A DNA stretch of 64,000 nucleotides. Origin: an uncultured Francisella sp. (GTDB lineage: Bacteria; Pseudomonadota; Gammaproteobacteria; Burkholderiales; Neisseriaceae). The notes beneath the pieces are model-generated. The model worked only from the letters and a program-made list of their open reading frames with translations. It made no database searches and had not been told where the DNA came from. Both the position numbers and the translations under genes were made by a program. The DNA lies in the NCBI GenBank assembly GCA_943913655.1, contig CALTZA010000006.1:39794-103793 (forward strand), written 5' to 3'. Of the stretch, positions 1 to 8,622 are shown one piece after another. Within the stretch, counting starts at the first letter, position 1. Every line of letters starts with the position of its first letter.

Positions 1-86
1 GGCATAGTATGCCGTCTTTCAATAATACCAGAAGTCAGCTGCAATGGTTTTAACAGTTCTGCGCGGGTGGTCTCTAGTATCAACAT
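1..86 (-). CDS. dnaN: DNA polymerase III sliding clamp (beta subunit), N-terminal fragment
   Basis: Partial gene running off the left edge of the window. The reverse strand from position 86 begins ATG and reads as 28 codons, starting MLILETTRAELLKPLQ and containing IIERRHTMP, which matches the well-known start of beta clamps (homologues read ...GIVERRHTLPIL...). The clamp encircles DNA and tethers polymerase III. It lies 47 bp downstream of the dnaA stop on the same strand, the standard dnaA-dnaN order, so the two are probably co-transcribed. Only the N-terminal end of clamp domain I is visible, so integrity of the rest cannot be judged. Confidence 0.88.
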   Translation of the reverse strand, partial: MLILETTRAELLKPLQLTSGIIERRHTM

Positions 87-133
87 CAGTTTTATCCTTT
101 CATTATGTCTGTTTGTCAGTTTTATTACATCGT

Positions 134-1558
134 TTATTGGCTTAGAGTTTTAATTAAAATATTATATTCCCAGTCTAGTTCATTATCTTCTAGTCTCAGT
201 TTAGCAATAGTGCGGTGTGCATGAGTGACAGTACTATGATCTTTACCAAAAGCTTGACCAATGGTTGGCAATTTGTATTCTGTTAACTCTTTAGCCAAAC
301 TCATGGCAACTTGCCTTGGCCGTACAATAGATTGCTTTCTTTGTTTTCCTTTTAGATCAGATACTTTGATTGAGTAATATTCAGCCACCACTCGTTGAAT
401 TTCATCAATATTAATAGGCCTATACCCCTGGGCTAGAATATCTTTGAGTGCAGATTTTGCTAATTCAATAGTTAAGGGCTGTTTGGTAAAATTAGTATGT
501 GCGCGCACCCGGTTTAAAGCGCCTTCTAGCTCCCTTACATTTGATTTAATATGCTGGGCAATAAAAAAAGCGATTTCTTCGGGAAGTTCAAAGAAAGTGT
601 TACTAGCTTTTTTCTGTAAAATAGCGACACGTAATTTTAACTCCGGTGGATCAATTTCAGTTGTTAGTCCTCCTGAAAAGCGAGAGATCAAACGCTTATC
701 CAGTTTATCGATCCTTGCTGGAAGACAGTCCGCTGTTAAGATAATCTGCTTATCCTGATCTAGCAAATGATTAAAAAGATAAAAAAACTCTTCCATGGAT
801 TTTTCTTTGCCGGCAATGAATTGAACATCATCTAAAATAAGCAAGCCTAGGTCTTGATAGATCTTCTTAAAACCATCGATATCAGCTCGCCTTACGTGCC
901 TGACATAATCATTAACAAATTTATCGGCGTGGATATAGCGGATGCGAAGACTGGGATTTAAAGAAAATAATCGATTGGCAATAGCCTGCACTAAATGAGT
1001 TTTACCAAGACCTGTTGCTCCATAAACAAAAAAAGGATTATAGTCCTTCTTCCCTGGCTGCTTGGTAATGGCGATACCAATACTATGCGCTACTTGATTG
1101 CTTGTTCCTATCACTAAATTATCAAAATTAAGTTCAGGATTAAGTCGCGTATGCTCATAACCTGGGGGAATACGTTTTTTCTCTTGAGAACTATCTTCTG
1201 TCCCTTTTACATTTTCTAATCGTTGATTTTTAATGGTTTCTACTTCTCGGGCTAATCTGTTTTTCTTTTTATTATTAAAAGAGGAATTAATAAACTTTTG
1301 TAAAGCAATTTCTCCCAAACCAACTTCTAAAATAATGCTTGGTAAATCTGCTTTGAAATGCTCTTTTAGCTCATTAATCTTGGAAAGACAGTTTTCTTTA
1401 ACAAGATTAAGAATAAAATTACTTGGAGCATATAGATGCCAACTTTTCTTACCCTGACTTGTAGTAAGAAGCGGTATCCACGTTGCAAATTGATAAGGAT
1501 CCATTTCCTTTGCAAGATGTCCAACGCACGTGCGCCAAAAGTTGGTGAAATCTTCCAT
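134..1558 (-). CDS. dnaA: Chromosomal replication initiator DnaA
   Basis: 474 residues, close to the usual bacterial length. Domain I occupies about residues 1-90; a variable Lys/Glu-rich linker (domain II) follows to about 140. The AAA+ domain III carries Walker A GATGLGKTHL (about 180-189) and Walker B LLILDDVQF (about 238-246). C-terminal domain IV has the DnaA-box-recognition helix with the signature GKDHSTVTHAHRTI. DnaA-ATP melts the origin and recruits the DnaB helicase, which is also encoded in this window. The start at 1558 gives the expected N-terminus (MEDFTNFW...). Transcribed divergently from rpmH with a 294-bp gap, and followed by dnaN. Nothing is missing from the key motifs. Confidence 0.97.
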   Translation of the reverse strand: MEDFTNFWRTCVGHLAKEMDPYQFATWIPLLTTSQGKKSWHLYAPSNFILNLVKENCLSKINELKEHFKADLPSIILEVGLGEIALQKFINSSFNNKKKNRLAREVETIKNQRLENVKGTEDSSQEKKRIPPGYEHTRLNPELNFDNLVIGTSNQVAHSIGIAITKQPGKKDYNPFFVYGATGLGKTHLVQAIANRLFSLNPSLRIRYIHADKFVNDYVRHVRRADIDGFKKIYQDLGLLILDDVQFIAGKEKSMEEFFYLFNHLLDQDKQIILTADCLPARIDKLDKRLISRFSGGLTTEIDPPELKLRVAILQKKASNTFFELPEEIAFFIAQHIKSNVRELEGALNRVRAHTNFTKQPLTIELAKSALKDILAQGYRPINIDEIQRVVAEYYSIKVSDLKGKQRKQSIVRPRQVAMSLAKELTEYKLPTIGQAFGKDHSTVTHAHRTIAKLRLEDNELDWEYNILIKTLSQ

Positions 1559-1852
1559 ATCACTTGATGTTTAGACTGTATCGGGAGTAATAGTGTTCAG
1601 AATTTTGAGAATACACTATAACTCATTTATAACTAATACTTTTAATTATACCCCTAAATCAGCTTATTTTTAAAGAAACCACCCCATCTTGGCTGGTTTA
1701 GGTAGGCTTGCTGATATGGATGGTTTTTTCACTATAGTTTTAGTCTTGACAAGACACAACAGGGAAAATATAATTAGAAGTTGCACCTTGATAATTGCAT
1801 CTACTTACTTCTAAAATTATTCACGCAAACGCAAACAAACATGGGTGACCGA
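1559..1852. other. dnaA-rpmH intergenic region, the conventional oriC position
   Basis: This divergent 294-bp gap is where many proteobacteria carry DnaA boxes or oriC. Reading both strands I find no exact TTATNCACA box; the nearest is TTATTCACG at 1827-1835, one mismatch. An AT-rich stretch lies at about 1615-1670, and an imperfect AAACCA...TGGTTT inverted repeat lies at about 1677-1726. The only strong signal is the rpmH promoter, annotated separately. The origin is therefore either built from degenerate boxes or lies elsewhere, for example beyond dnaN. Confidence 0.5.
1746..1774 (+). promoter_or_regulatory. Consensus sigma70 promoter of the rpmH operon
   Basis: TTGACA at 1746-1751, exactly 17 bp of spacer, then TATAAT at 1769-1774: 12 of 12 consensus positions at the optimal spacing. 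Predicted transcription start is near 1781, giving about a 70-nt leader before the rpmH ATG. This fits very high expression of the ribosomal protein/RNase P operon. Confidence 0.9.
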
Positions 1853-1987
1853 ATGAAAAGAACTTATCAACCTTCGAATATTAAGAGAAAACGTACTCAT
1901 GGATTTTTAGTGCGTTCAAGAACTCGTGCTGGAAAAGCTGTGCTAGCGGCCCGCCGTGCAAAGGGTAGACATCGCCTCGCTGTTTAA
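1853..1987 (+). CDS. rpmH: 50S ribosomal protein L34
   Basis: 44 residues, the normal bacterial L34 size, starting MKRTYQPSN and rich in Lys/Arg (RRAKGRHRL near the C-terminus). An in-frame extension upstream to 1781 would add 24 residues not found in the family, so the ATG at 1853 is chosen. L34 is a small basic protein of the large ribosomal subunit. It is first in the rpmH-rnpA-yidD-yidC operon, behind a perfect sigma70 promoter; rnpA begins about 20 bp downstream. Confidence 0.96.
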   Translation: MKRTYQPSNIKRKRTHGFLVRSRTRAGKAVLAARRAKGRHRLAV

Positions 1988-2007
1988 GTTGATTAAGGAG
2001 CGCATTG

Positions 2008-2391
2008 TTGTTTATGTCACTTTTGGCATCAGATAGACAAATGCCTGATTTTTCTTTTAGTAAAAGCAAGCGCTTACTACAGCAGCAAGATTTTAAAAAA
2101 GTGTTTGAGCAACGAAAAGTTTTTTATTGCTCTCAAATAAAGATATTTTATTGTTTAAAGGAAATTCAACATCGGCGCTTGGGTTTGATTGTGAGCAAAA
2201 AAACAGCTAAAAGAGCTGTGAAACGCAATTATATGAAGCGTGTATTGCGAGAGTGGTTCCGGTATAACCAAGACCATTTACCTGCTGGTGATTATATCTT
2301 TCTTATCAAAAGAGCTTTTGATCACTCAAATCTTTCTTTGGCAAAAAAAGAATTAGCGTTGTTTATGAAAAAATGTGAGCGATGGTTATGA
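2008..2391 (+). CDS. rnpA: Ribonuclease P protein component
   Basis: About 127 residues. It binds the RNase P RNA and helps process the 5' ends of tRNA (and 4.5S RNA) precursors. The family motif is clear: VKRNYMKRVLREWFR, with the preceding LGLIVSKKTAKRAVKRN strand-helix unit. The start is uncertain: AAGGAG at 1995-2000 favours a TTG at 2008 (7-nt spacing), with alternatives at TTG 2005, ATG 2014 and ATG 2041. It lies 20 bp after rpmH and overlaps yidD by 10 nt, so all four operon genes look translationally linked. Confidence 0.93.
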   Translation: MFMSLLASDRQMPDFSFSKSKRLLQQQDFKKVFEQRKVFYCSQIKIFYCLKEIQHRRLGLIVSKKTAKRAVKRNYMKRVLREWFRYNQDHLPAGDYIFLIKRAFDHSNLSLAKKELALFMKKCERWL

Positions 2392-2615
2392 AATGGCTAT
2401 TAATTTTTTTCATTCGCTTTTATCAGATTGCGATCAGCCCATATTTTTCTGCTTGCTGCCGCTTTCAACCAACTTGTTCTGAGTACGCGATTATAGCGAT
2501 ACGTCGGTTCGACGCCATTAAAGGAAGTTGGCTCGCTTTTAAGCGCCTATTGCGATGTCGCCCTAAACAAATATTTGGCTTTGATCCTGTTCCAGAATCT
2601 ATCCTAAGGAAATGA
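2382..2615 (+). CDS. yidD: Membrane protein insertion efficiency factor YidD
   Basis: 77 residues. Typical YidD/haemolytic-domain small protein: a hydrophobic amphipathic N-terminus followed by the Cys-rich core with FQPTCSEYA and the C-terminal GFDPVPE. YidD sits at the inner face of the membrane and assists YidC-dependent insertion. Overlaps rnpA by 10 nt and yidC by 4 nt (ATGA), as in most proteobacteria. A second in-frame ATG at 2388 is an alternative start. Confidence 0.94.
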   Translation: MVMKWLLIFFIRFYQIAISPYFSACCRFQPTCSEYAIIAIRRFDAIKGSWLAFKRLLRCRPKQIFGFDPVPESILRK

Positions 2616-4276
2616 TCATGTACCACCCACCTCATCAGCCTTATGACAGCACCAAAAACGCGGTAGCATTTCTGGCTATTTTATTCATCGTTATGTTTGT
2701 TTGGCAATGGTTATTTCCAGAGCCATCCTCTTCTTCTAATTCACTCCCCCATACCCAAATTGTTTCTAAACAATACAACGATAATCAGCACAAAAACCTT
2801 CCAGCTAACACTATTGCTAATAGCACCTTCACCCATTCTCGTACGCTTAAAATAGAGACTGATCGCTACATTATTCTGCTGGATGAAGCAACCGGAGATA
2901 TCACCCAACTAACCTTAAAAAAATATCATTCTGATCAACAGAAAAAAGAGACGGTAACTTTGATGAATCCAAAGATTAATTACCGTGCACAAAGTCGCTT
3001 AATTCTTGCTGACAATGGCCAATTTTTACTAGAGAAAATTCCCTTTGTAAGTAGCAAAGATCACTATACATTAGCGCCAGATCAAGACAGTTTAGTAGTG
3101 GTACTGCATAAGCAATCAGATGATTTGCAGATACAAAAGATTCTCACCTTTAAAAAGGGCAGTTATTTGATTGAAATGAGATATATCATCTTAAATCGTA
3201 GCCAGAGTCCATTACACCTAATTGCACTTTACCGTTTGTTACATAACGGAACACCTGAACCTTCTTATTTCTTCAACAAATTTTATACAGGACCAGTACT
3301 TTATACGCAGAACAAATTTAGTAAAATTCCCTTTAATGACATTGCAAATGAAAAAACTAGCGTGCCATCGATTGTACATAATGGCTGGTTAGGAATTAGT
3401 CAGCATTATTTTGCTTCTGTTTTTTTGCTTAATCCAGTTGGACATTCTTCTATATGTAAGCCCAGCCCTTGTCAGCTTTATGTGGATAATAATCGAGCAG
3501 ATAGACTATATCAAGTTGGTTTCACTGTTATGTTACCAATCATTGGTGCTGGTCAAAGCCAGCAATGGTCAGTTAATCTTTTTTCTGGACCAGAGGAATA
3601 CCAAGATCTGGTGGCAGTAGACCCTAAATTACCTTTGATTAAAGACTACGGAATTTGGCACGTCTTTGCTAACCCTTTATTTCTGATGTTGAAATACATC
3701 CATCAGCTGATTGACAATTGGGGTTGGTCAATTATCATTTTAGTATTTCTACTAAGATTGATTCTTTTCCCTTTGAATTCTGCCTCTTTTAAAAGTATGG
3801 CAAAAATGCGTAAAATGGCGCCCAAAATGCAATCAATTAAAGAAAACTACGGGAAAGACAGAATAAAGATGCAGCAAGAAATAATGGCTCTTTACAAAAA
3901 AGAGAAAATCAATCCTTTAGGTGGCTGCTTACCAATGTTACTACAGATCCCTATTTTTCTAGGTTTATATTGGGTATTATTTAACTCAGTTGAATTACGT
4001 GGCGCACCATGGCTTGGTTGGGTGACTGATCTATCACAAAAAGATCCTTACTTTGTTTTACCTTTTTTACTCGCTATGACTATGTTTTTACAAAGCCATT
4101 TAAATCCTCCCACAGGAGATCCAGCACAAGCCAGATTAATGAAAATTATGCCAATTGCATTCTCTGTCATGTTCTTTTTCATGCCATCAGGATTGGTACT
4201 TTATTGGTTAGTGAATAACATCCTCACTATTACACAGCAATGGCTTATTACTCGCTCAATAGAAAAGCAGGGGTAA
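2612..4276 (+). CDS. yidC: Membrane protein insertase YidC (Oxa1 family)
   Basis: 554 residues, full length for a Gram-negative YidC. One N-terminal transmembrane helix (about residues 17-34) is followed by the large periplasmic P1 domain (about 60-350). The conserved insertase core then has five helices, starting near NWGWSIIILVFLLRLILFPL, whose Arg is the conserved groove arginine. A cytoplasmic coiled hairpin (MAKMRKMAPKMQSIKENY) lies within the core. Inserts and folds inner-membrane proteins, alone or with SecYEG. ATG 2612 overlaps the yidD stop; ATG 2618 is an alternative. The gene mnmE, commonly next in this operon, is not present; purL follows on the opposite strand. Confidence 0.96.
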   Translation: MIMYHPPHQPYDSTKNAVAFLAILFIVMFVWQWLFPEPSSSSNSLPHTQIVSKQYNDNQHKNLPANTIANSTFTHSRTLKIETDRYIILLDEATGDITQLTLKKYHSDQQKKETVTLMNPKINYRAQSRLILADNGQFLLEKIPFVSSKDHYTLAPDQDSLVVVLHKQSDDLQIQKILTFKKGSYLIEMRYIILNRSQSPLHLIALYRLLHNGTPEPSYFFNKFYTGPVLYTQNKFSKIPFNDIANEKTSVPSIVHNGWLGISQHYFASVFLLNPVGHSSICKPSPCQLYVDNNRADRLYQVGFTVMLPIIGAGQSQQWSVNLFSGPEEYQDLVAVDPKLPLIKDYGIWHVFANPLFLMLKYIHQLIDNWGWSIIILVFLLRLILFPLNSASFKSMAKMRKMAPKMQSIKENYGKDRIKMQQEIMALYKKEKINPLGGCLPMLLQIPIFLGLYWVLFNSVELRGAPWLGWVTDLSQKDPYFVLPFLLAMTMFLQSHLNPPTGDPAQARLMKIMPIAFSVMFFFMPSGLVLYWLVNNILTITQQWLITRSIEKQG

Positions 4277-4344
4277 TCCAAATGTGCAGGCAGGTCAATG
4301 ATGTTTAAATCCATCTCTCATACTAATTTATTATTGGTCTACTG

Positions 4345-4372
4345 CTTGAGTTTTATAACTTGAGTTTTATAA
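4345..4372. repeat. Perfect 14-bp tandem duplication in the yidC-purL gap
   Basis: CTTGAGTTTTATAA occurs twice head to tail (4345-4358 and 4359-4372). It lies in the 251-bp non-coding stretch between the convergent yidC and purL genes. No gene, RNA or convincing terminator is visible in the rest of that stretch. Such short duplications usually come from replication slippage. Confidence 0.8.
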
Positions 4373-4527
4373 TGCGAATATGAGTAAGCTGAGTACTATA
4401 TATAGTATCCACATCATCTTGTTGTAGATATTGTGATTTTAATCATTGAAGATATCTTTCATCCCTAGGCAAAATAGATTCCCAGTTAAAACTGATGAGA
4501 GAACAATATTGAGTACTTATCTTACAA

Positions 4528-7500
4528 TTAAAGGAATTGTTTTCTAGCAGATAAAAATAGCTGTAACCAAGGACTAAATTCTCCTTGCCATTGCGGCGGG
4601 CACCAGCTTAGCTGTGCATTACGCACAACACGTTCAGGATGCGGCATCATAATCAATACTCGCCCATCTGCGCTATGAACACCTGCTATGCCATATAAAG
4701 AACCGTTTGGATTCATTGGGTAACTATTGGCAACTGTTCCATCATGATTGCAATATTGTAAGGCGATGAAGAAATCATGATGGCCATTTTTCTTGAAGTT
4801 TTCTTGAAGAAATATTACTTGACCTTCGCCGTGAGAAACCACCACGGGTAATATTGCCCCCTGTAGCCCTTGCAACCATAATGAAGAAGAAGTAGGTACT
4901 TTAACCATCAGTAAGCGCGCTTCATACTGCTCTGATTGGTTTGTGCGAAAACGTGGCCAGAATAAACTTCCCGGTATTAAAATATCTAGTTCACTTAGCA
5001 TCTGGCAGCCATTGCAGACTCCCAAACTTAAAGTATCAGATTTCTCAAAAAACTGTCTAAATTGCTCTTCTAGTATTTTATTATATAAAATTGTGCTGGC
5101 CCAACCACGACCAGCGCCCAGAACATCTCCATAGCTAAACCCCCCACAAGCAGCAAGTACTTGAAATTGATCCAAATGAGTGCGACCGGCAATGAGATCA
5201 CTTAAGTGGACATCATGTGCCTCAAAACCAGCTTTAAAGAAAGCAAAAGCCATCTCTAAATGGCCATTAATGCCTTCCTCACGCAAAATAGCCACTTTAG
5301 GTTTTAGTGCTTGACTAACAAAAGGTACAGAAATTGCCTGCGAATCATCAGGTAAGTAGCTGATTAATTTTTTTTGCTCATGATAAATGCTTTCTCGTTC
5401 TTCTTTGGCGCAATTTGGATGATCACGTAAGCTTTGCAAATGATAAGACAGCTGTTGCCAAGCCAATTGTAAATCGACACGAGTTTCTTCTAATACTGTT
5501 GTTCCATGCCATCGAATACTAAGTGACTCTTTAGTTTGTAAGCGACCGATTATCCGAATAAAATTCGATAGTCCACGACTGGCAAAAGTGTCTAAAAGAG
5601 CTTGTGCTTTTAGAGTTCTCATTTGCACAACCACCCCTAACTCTTCATTAAAAAGCAAGCGCAGTAACGCTTCTTGCTCTGGAATATCGCTAAGAGTATC
5701 TTGCAATTCATCCAAAGATAGTAAAACCCCCAAACGAGAAGCAAATTGCATTTCTAGCACAGTGGTGATTAAGCCACCATCTGAACGATCATGTAGTGCC
5801 AAAATATTTTTGTTTTTTAATTCTTCTTGTAATAAATTAAAAATCTCTTTGGCTTGCTCAGGGTAATCAAAATCTGGTGTTTCTCCCTCTTGCCAATGAT
5901 CAAAAACTTGCGCCAAAGCAGAACAAGCAATACGCGCTTGAAATGCTGAAAAATCAACTAGTAATAAAAAAGAATCTCTTTCATCTTGCAATTGGGGACT
6001 CACGCTTAAACGAATATCCTCACTAATTGCAAAAGCAGAAACAATTAGTGATAGTGGTGAAATAACACTTTTTGATACCCCTTGCTCTTGCCAAAGTGCC
6101 TTCATAGATAAAGAATCTTTACCTACAGGAATAGCTAGTCCTAACTTTAGACATAATTTTGAAGTCGCTGCCACCGCTTGATAGAGTTTGGCATCTTCTC
6201 CTGGTTCTCCACAAGCAGCCATCCAGTTTGCAGATAATTTGATTTTTTTTAAATCTCCAATATAGCAAGCCATTAAATTGCTAAGCGCCTCACCAACGGC
6301 CATACGTACAGAATGCGTTCCCGACCGAATGGCTAATATACTGCGCTCTCCTATGCTCATTACTTCGCCATAGTAGCTTTCAAAACTCATGGCAGTGATT
6401 GCACAATCAGCAACTGGTACTTGATATGGCCCCACCATTTGATCACGATAGGTCAGTCCACCTACTGTTCTATCAGCAATAGTTATTAAAAAATCCTTAG
6501 CTGCCACTGCTGGTAAACGCAATACTCGATAAAGTGCCTCTCTTAATTCAATAGATGCAAGAAAAGTAGCCTCTTGAATATCGGTAGTAGCTGTGATTAA
6601 CTGATCTGCGCGTTGATTACGTGGCATTTTACCAAACAATAAAGAAAGCGGTAAATCAACTGGACGATTCTTAAAAAGAACATCCTCTACCACTAATATC
6701 TCTTGCTGCGTTATCTTGCCCACCACAGCAAAAGGACAGCGCTCTCGCTCGCAAATAGCCGTAAATCGGGCTAAATTTTTTGGATTAATGACCAAAACAT
6801 AACGTTCTTGTGATTCATTACACCAAATTTCTTTTGGTGACATTTGGGTATTTGCAATAGGGATATCACGTAATTGAAATACTCCTCCTTTGCCAGCATC
6901 ATGAATTAATTCAGGAAATGCATTAGATAGTCCGCCTGCACCCACATCATGAATCATAAGAATTGGATTATCTTCACCTAGCTGACAGCAACTATCAATC
7001 ACTTCCTGACAACGACGCTCTAACTCTGGATTTTCTCTTTGTACTGAGTTGAAATCTAACTCTATTTGATTATTGCCAGCAAACATGCTAGAAGCAGCCC
7101 CCCCACCCAAGCCAATTAAAAAACCAGGCCCACCCAATTGAATTAATAAGCTCTCATTTGGCACAACCTGTTTCTTACTTTGCTTGGCTTGAATACTACC
7201 TAGCCCACCAGCCAGCATAATAGGTTTGTGATAACCCCAACGTTGCCCAGCAAAATCAGTTTCTAAAGTTCTAAAATAACCAAGCAAACCAGGACGGCCA
7301 AATTCGTTATTAAAAGAGGCATTACCGATTGGTCCATCTAACATAATTTGCAGGGCACTACTCATCATCTCTGGCTTACCGTAATCTTCCTGTTCCCATG
7401 GTTCGATATGAGCTGGGATTCTTAAATTAGAAACTGAAAAGCCACATAAACCCGCTTTAGGTTTGCCACCCCGTCCAGTAGCACCCTCATCTCTGATTTC

Positions 7501-8448
7501 CCCTCCCGAGCCAGTAGCGGCCCCAGAAAATGGTGCAATCGCCGTGGGATGATTGTGTGTTTCAACCTTTATTAACACATGAGTGAGTTCTTCAGAAAAA
7601 TCATATATTTTATTTTTAGTTTGCGCATGCCAGCGTTTAATCTTTTTTCCTTCTATAATTGCGGCATTATCCTTATAGGCAACAATAGTACCCATGGGCT
7701 GTGCTTGATGCGTTGCCTTAATCATGTTGAATAAACTTAAATCCTGTACTTTATCATTAATCACAAACTGTGCATTAAAGATTTTATGACGGCAATGTTC
7801 AGAATTAGCTTGTGCAAACATCATCAATTCCACATCAGTTGGATTGCGATTTAACTTGCGATAATGCTGCCATAAATAATCTACTTCATCACTGCTCAAA
7901 GCCAAGCCAAATTGTTTATTGGCTTGCCATAAACTTTCTTTGCCGTGTTTTAAAAGATCAATCATCTGTAATGGCTGTGCTAAGGTGTGTTGAAATAGTT
8001 GTGTAAATAGTTCATTTTGGACAATTACACTTTCTGTCATGCGATCATGAATGAGGGGTATATAAGTTTCGATTGCGACAGAAGGATATGGCTCAAAACG
8101 ATAAACAATACCGCGCTCGACTCGTTTTATTTCAGTCAAACCAGCATGATGCAAGATATCTTGTGCTTTAGAAGACCAAGGAGAGATGGTAGCAAATCGG
8201 GGAAAAACTGCTACCTCCTGCGCATCTGATAAAAGTGCAAGATCATGATGGAATGAAGCATTTAATAATGTACATAAATGCTCTCGCTTTTTTTTACTTA
8301 AAGTTTGAGTATGTTGCAGCAAATACCAATAGCGACTTTCAATATTCTGACATTCACCAAGACCCAAACGTTTAATGCTTTCTTGTAAGACTCCCATTCT
8401 AAAAGGAGAAAGAGCTATTTCTCCCCGCATTGCGATGATGTCATGCAT
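4528..8448 (-). CDS. purL: Phosphoribosylformylglycinamidine synthase (single-chain PurL)
   Basis: 1306 residues, the large single-chain form typical of beta- and gammaproteobacteria. It converts FGAR, glutamine and ATP to FGAM, the fourth step of purine synthesis. The N-terminal PurS-like and linker domains are followed by two ATP-binding synthetase halves, the first containing GAATGSGGEIRDEGATG and HPTAIAPF. The C-terminal class I glutaminase domain has its nucleophile Cys in LGVCNGCQM and catalytic His/Glu in MMPHPERV. No gaps or lost motifs were seen. Monocistronic, divergent from dnaB, convergent with yidC. PurM, the next enzyme, is encoded at 57.4-58.5 kb. Confidence 0.97.
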   Translation of the reverse strand: MHDIIAMRGEIALSPFRMGVLQESIKRLGLGECQNIESRYWYLLQHTQTLSKKKREHLCTLLNASFHHDLALLSDAQEVAVFPRFATISPWSSKAQDILHHAGLTEIKRVERGIVYRFEPYPSVAIETYIPLIHDRMTESVIVQNELFTQLFQHTLAQPLQMIDLLKHGKESLWQANKQFGLALSSDEVDYLWQHYRKLNRNPTDVELMMFAQANSEHCRHKIFNAQFVINDKVQDLSLFNMIKATHQAQPMGTIVAYKDNAAIIEGKKIKRWHAQTKNKIYDFSEELTHVLIKVETHNHPTAIAPFSGAATGSGGEIRDEGATGRGGKPKAGLCGFSVSNLRIPAHIEPWEQEDYGKPEMMSSALQIMLDGPIGNASFNNEFGRPGLLGYFRTLETDFAGQRWGYHKPIMLAGGLGSIQAKQSKKQVVPNESLLIQLGGPGFLIGLGGGAASSMFAGNNQIELDFNSVQRENPELERRCQEVIDSCCQLGEDNPILMIHDVGAGGLSNAFPELIHDAGKGGVFQLRDIPIANTQMSPKEIWCNESQERYVLVINPKNLARFTAICERERCPFAVVGKITQQEILVVEDVLFKNRPVDLPLSLLFGKMPRNQRADQLITATTDIQEATFLASIELREALYRVLRLPAVAAKDFLITIADRTVGGLTYRDQMVGPYQVPVADCAITAMSFESYYGEVMSIGERSILAIRSGTHSVRMAVGEALSNLMACYIGDLKKIKLSANWMAACGEPGEDAKLYQAVAATSKLCLKLGLAIPVGKDSLSMKALWQEQGVSKSVISPLSLIVSAFAISEDIRLSVSPQLQDERDSFLLLVDFSAFQARIACSALAQVFDHWQEGETPDFDYPEQAKEIFNLLQEELKNKNILALHDRSDGGLITTVLEMQFASRLGVLLSLDELQDTLSDIPEQEALLRLLFNEELGVVVQMRTLKAQALLDTFASRGLSNFIRIIGRLQTKESLSIRWHGTTVLEETRVDLQLAWQQLSYHLQSLRDHPNCAKEERESIYHEQKKLISYLPDDSQAISVPFVSQALKPKVAILREEGINGHLEMAFAFFKAGFEAHDVHLSDLIAGRTHLDQFQVLAACGGFSYGDVLGAGRGWASTILYNKILEEQFRQFFEKSDTLSLGVCNGCQMLSELDILIPGSLFWPRFRTNQSEQYEARLLMVKVPTSSSLWLQGLQGAILPVVVSHGEGQVIFLQENFKKNGHHDFFIALQYCNHDGTVANSYPMNPNGSLYGIAGVHSADGRVLIMMPHPERVVRNAQLSWCPPQWQGEFSPWLQLFLSARKQFL

Positions 8449-8493
8449 TCTAAAATACCCTAAGCCTCTTCAACTAATACGAAGAAAAGCATG

Positions 8494-8522
8494 ATTATAA
8501 TTTTTCTCTCTCCAGGACTCAA
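8494..8522 (-). promoter_or_regulatory. Candidate sigma70 promoter for purL
   Basis: On the minus strand TTGAGT (8522-8517), a 17-bp spacer and a perfect TATAAT (8499-8494), about 45 bp before the purL ATG. No PurR-like operator was recognised. Confidence 0.55.
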
Positions 8523-8557
8523 TGAGTGTTGTAAAAGAGCCATTTTCCCAAATTAAG

Positions 8558-8586
8558 TTTCAATGATTTTTATTATTCGCTATAAT
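8558..8586 (+). promoter_or_regulatory. Candidate sigma70 promoter for dnaB
   Basis: Perfect TATAAT at 8581-8586 with a weak TTTCAA at 8558-8563, 17 bp apart, 36 bp before the dnaB ATG. The -35 match is poor (3 of 6), so the call rests mainly on the -10 and its position. Confidence 0.45.
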
Positions 8587-8622
8587 TTAAGCGCCTTAGC
8601 CGTAAAAAAATAATTAAATTGT

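Noticed and set aside
1827..1835. TTATTCACG as a DnaA box
   Set aside because: Single near match with one mismatch, inside the rpmH leader, with no second box nearby.
4524..4540. ACAATT-AAAGG-AATTGT hairpin with TTTC as a yidC terminator
   Set aside because: Six-bp all-AT-type stem with a very short T run, overlapping the purL stop; too weak to support.
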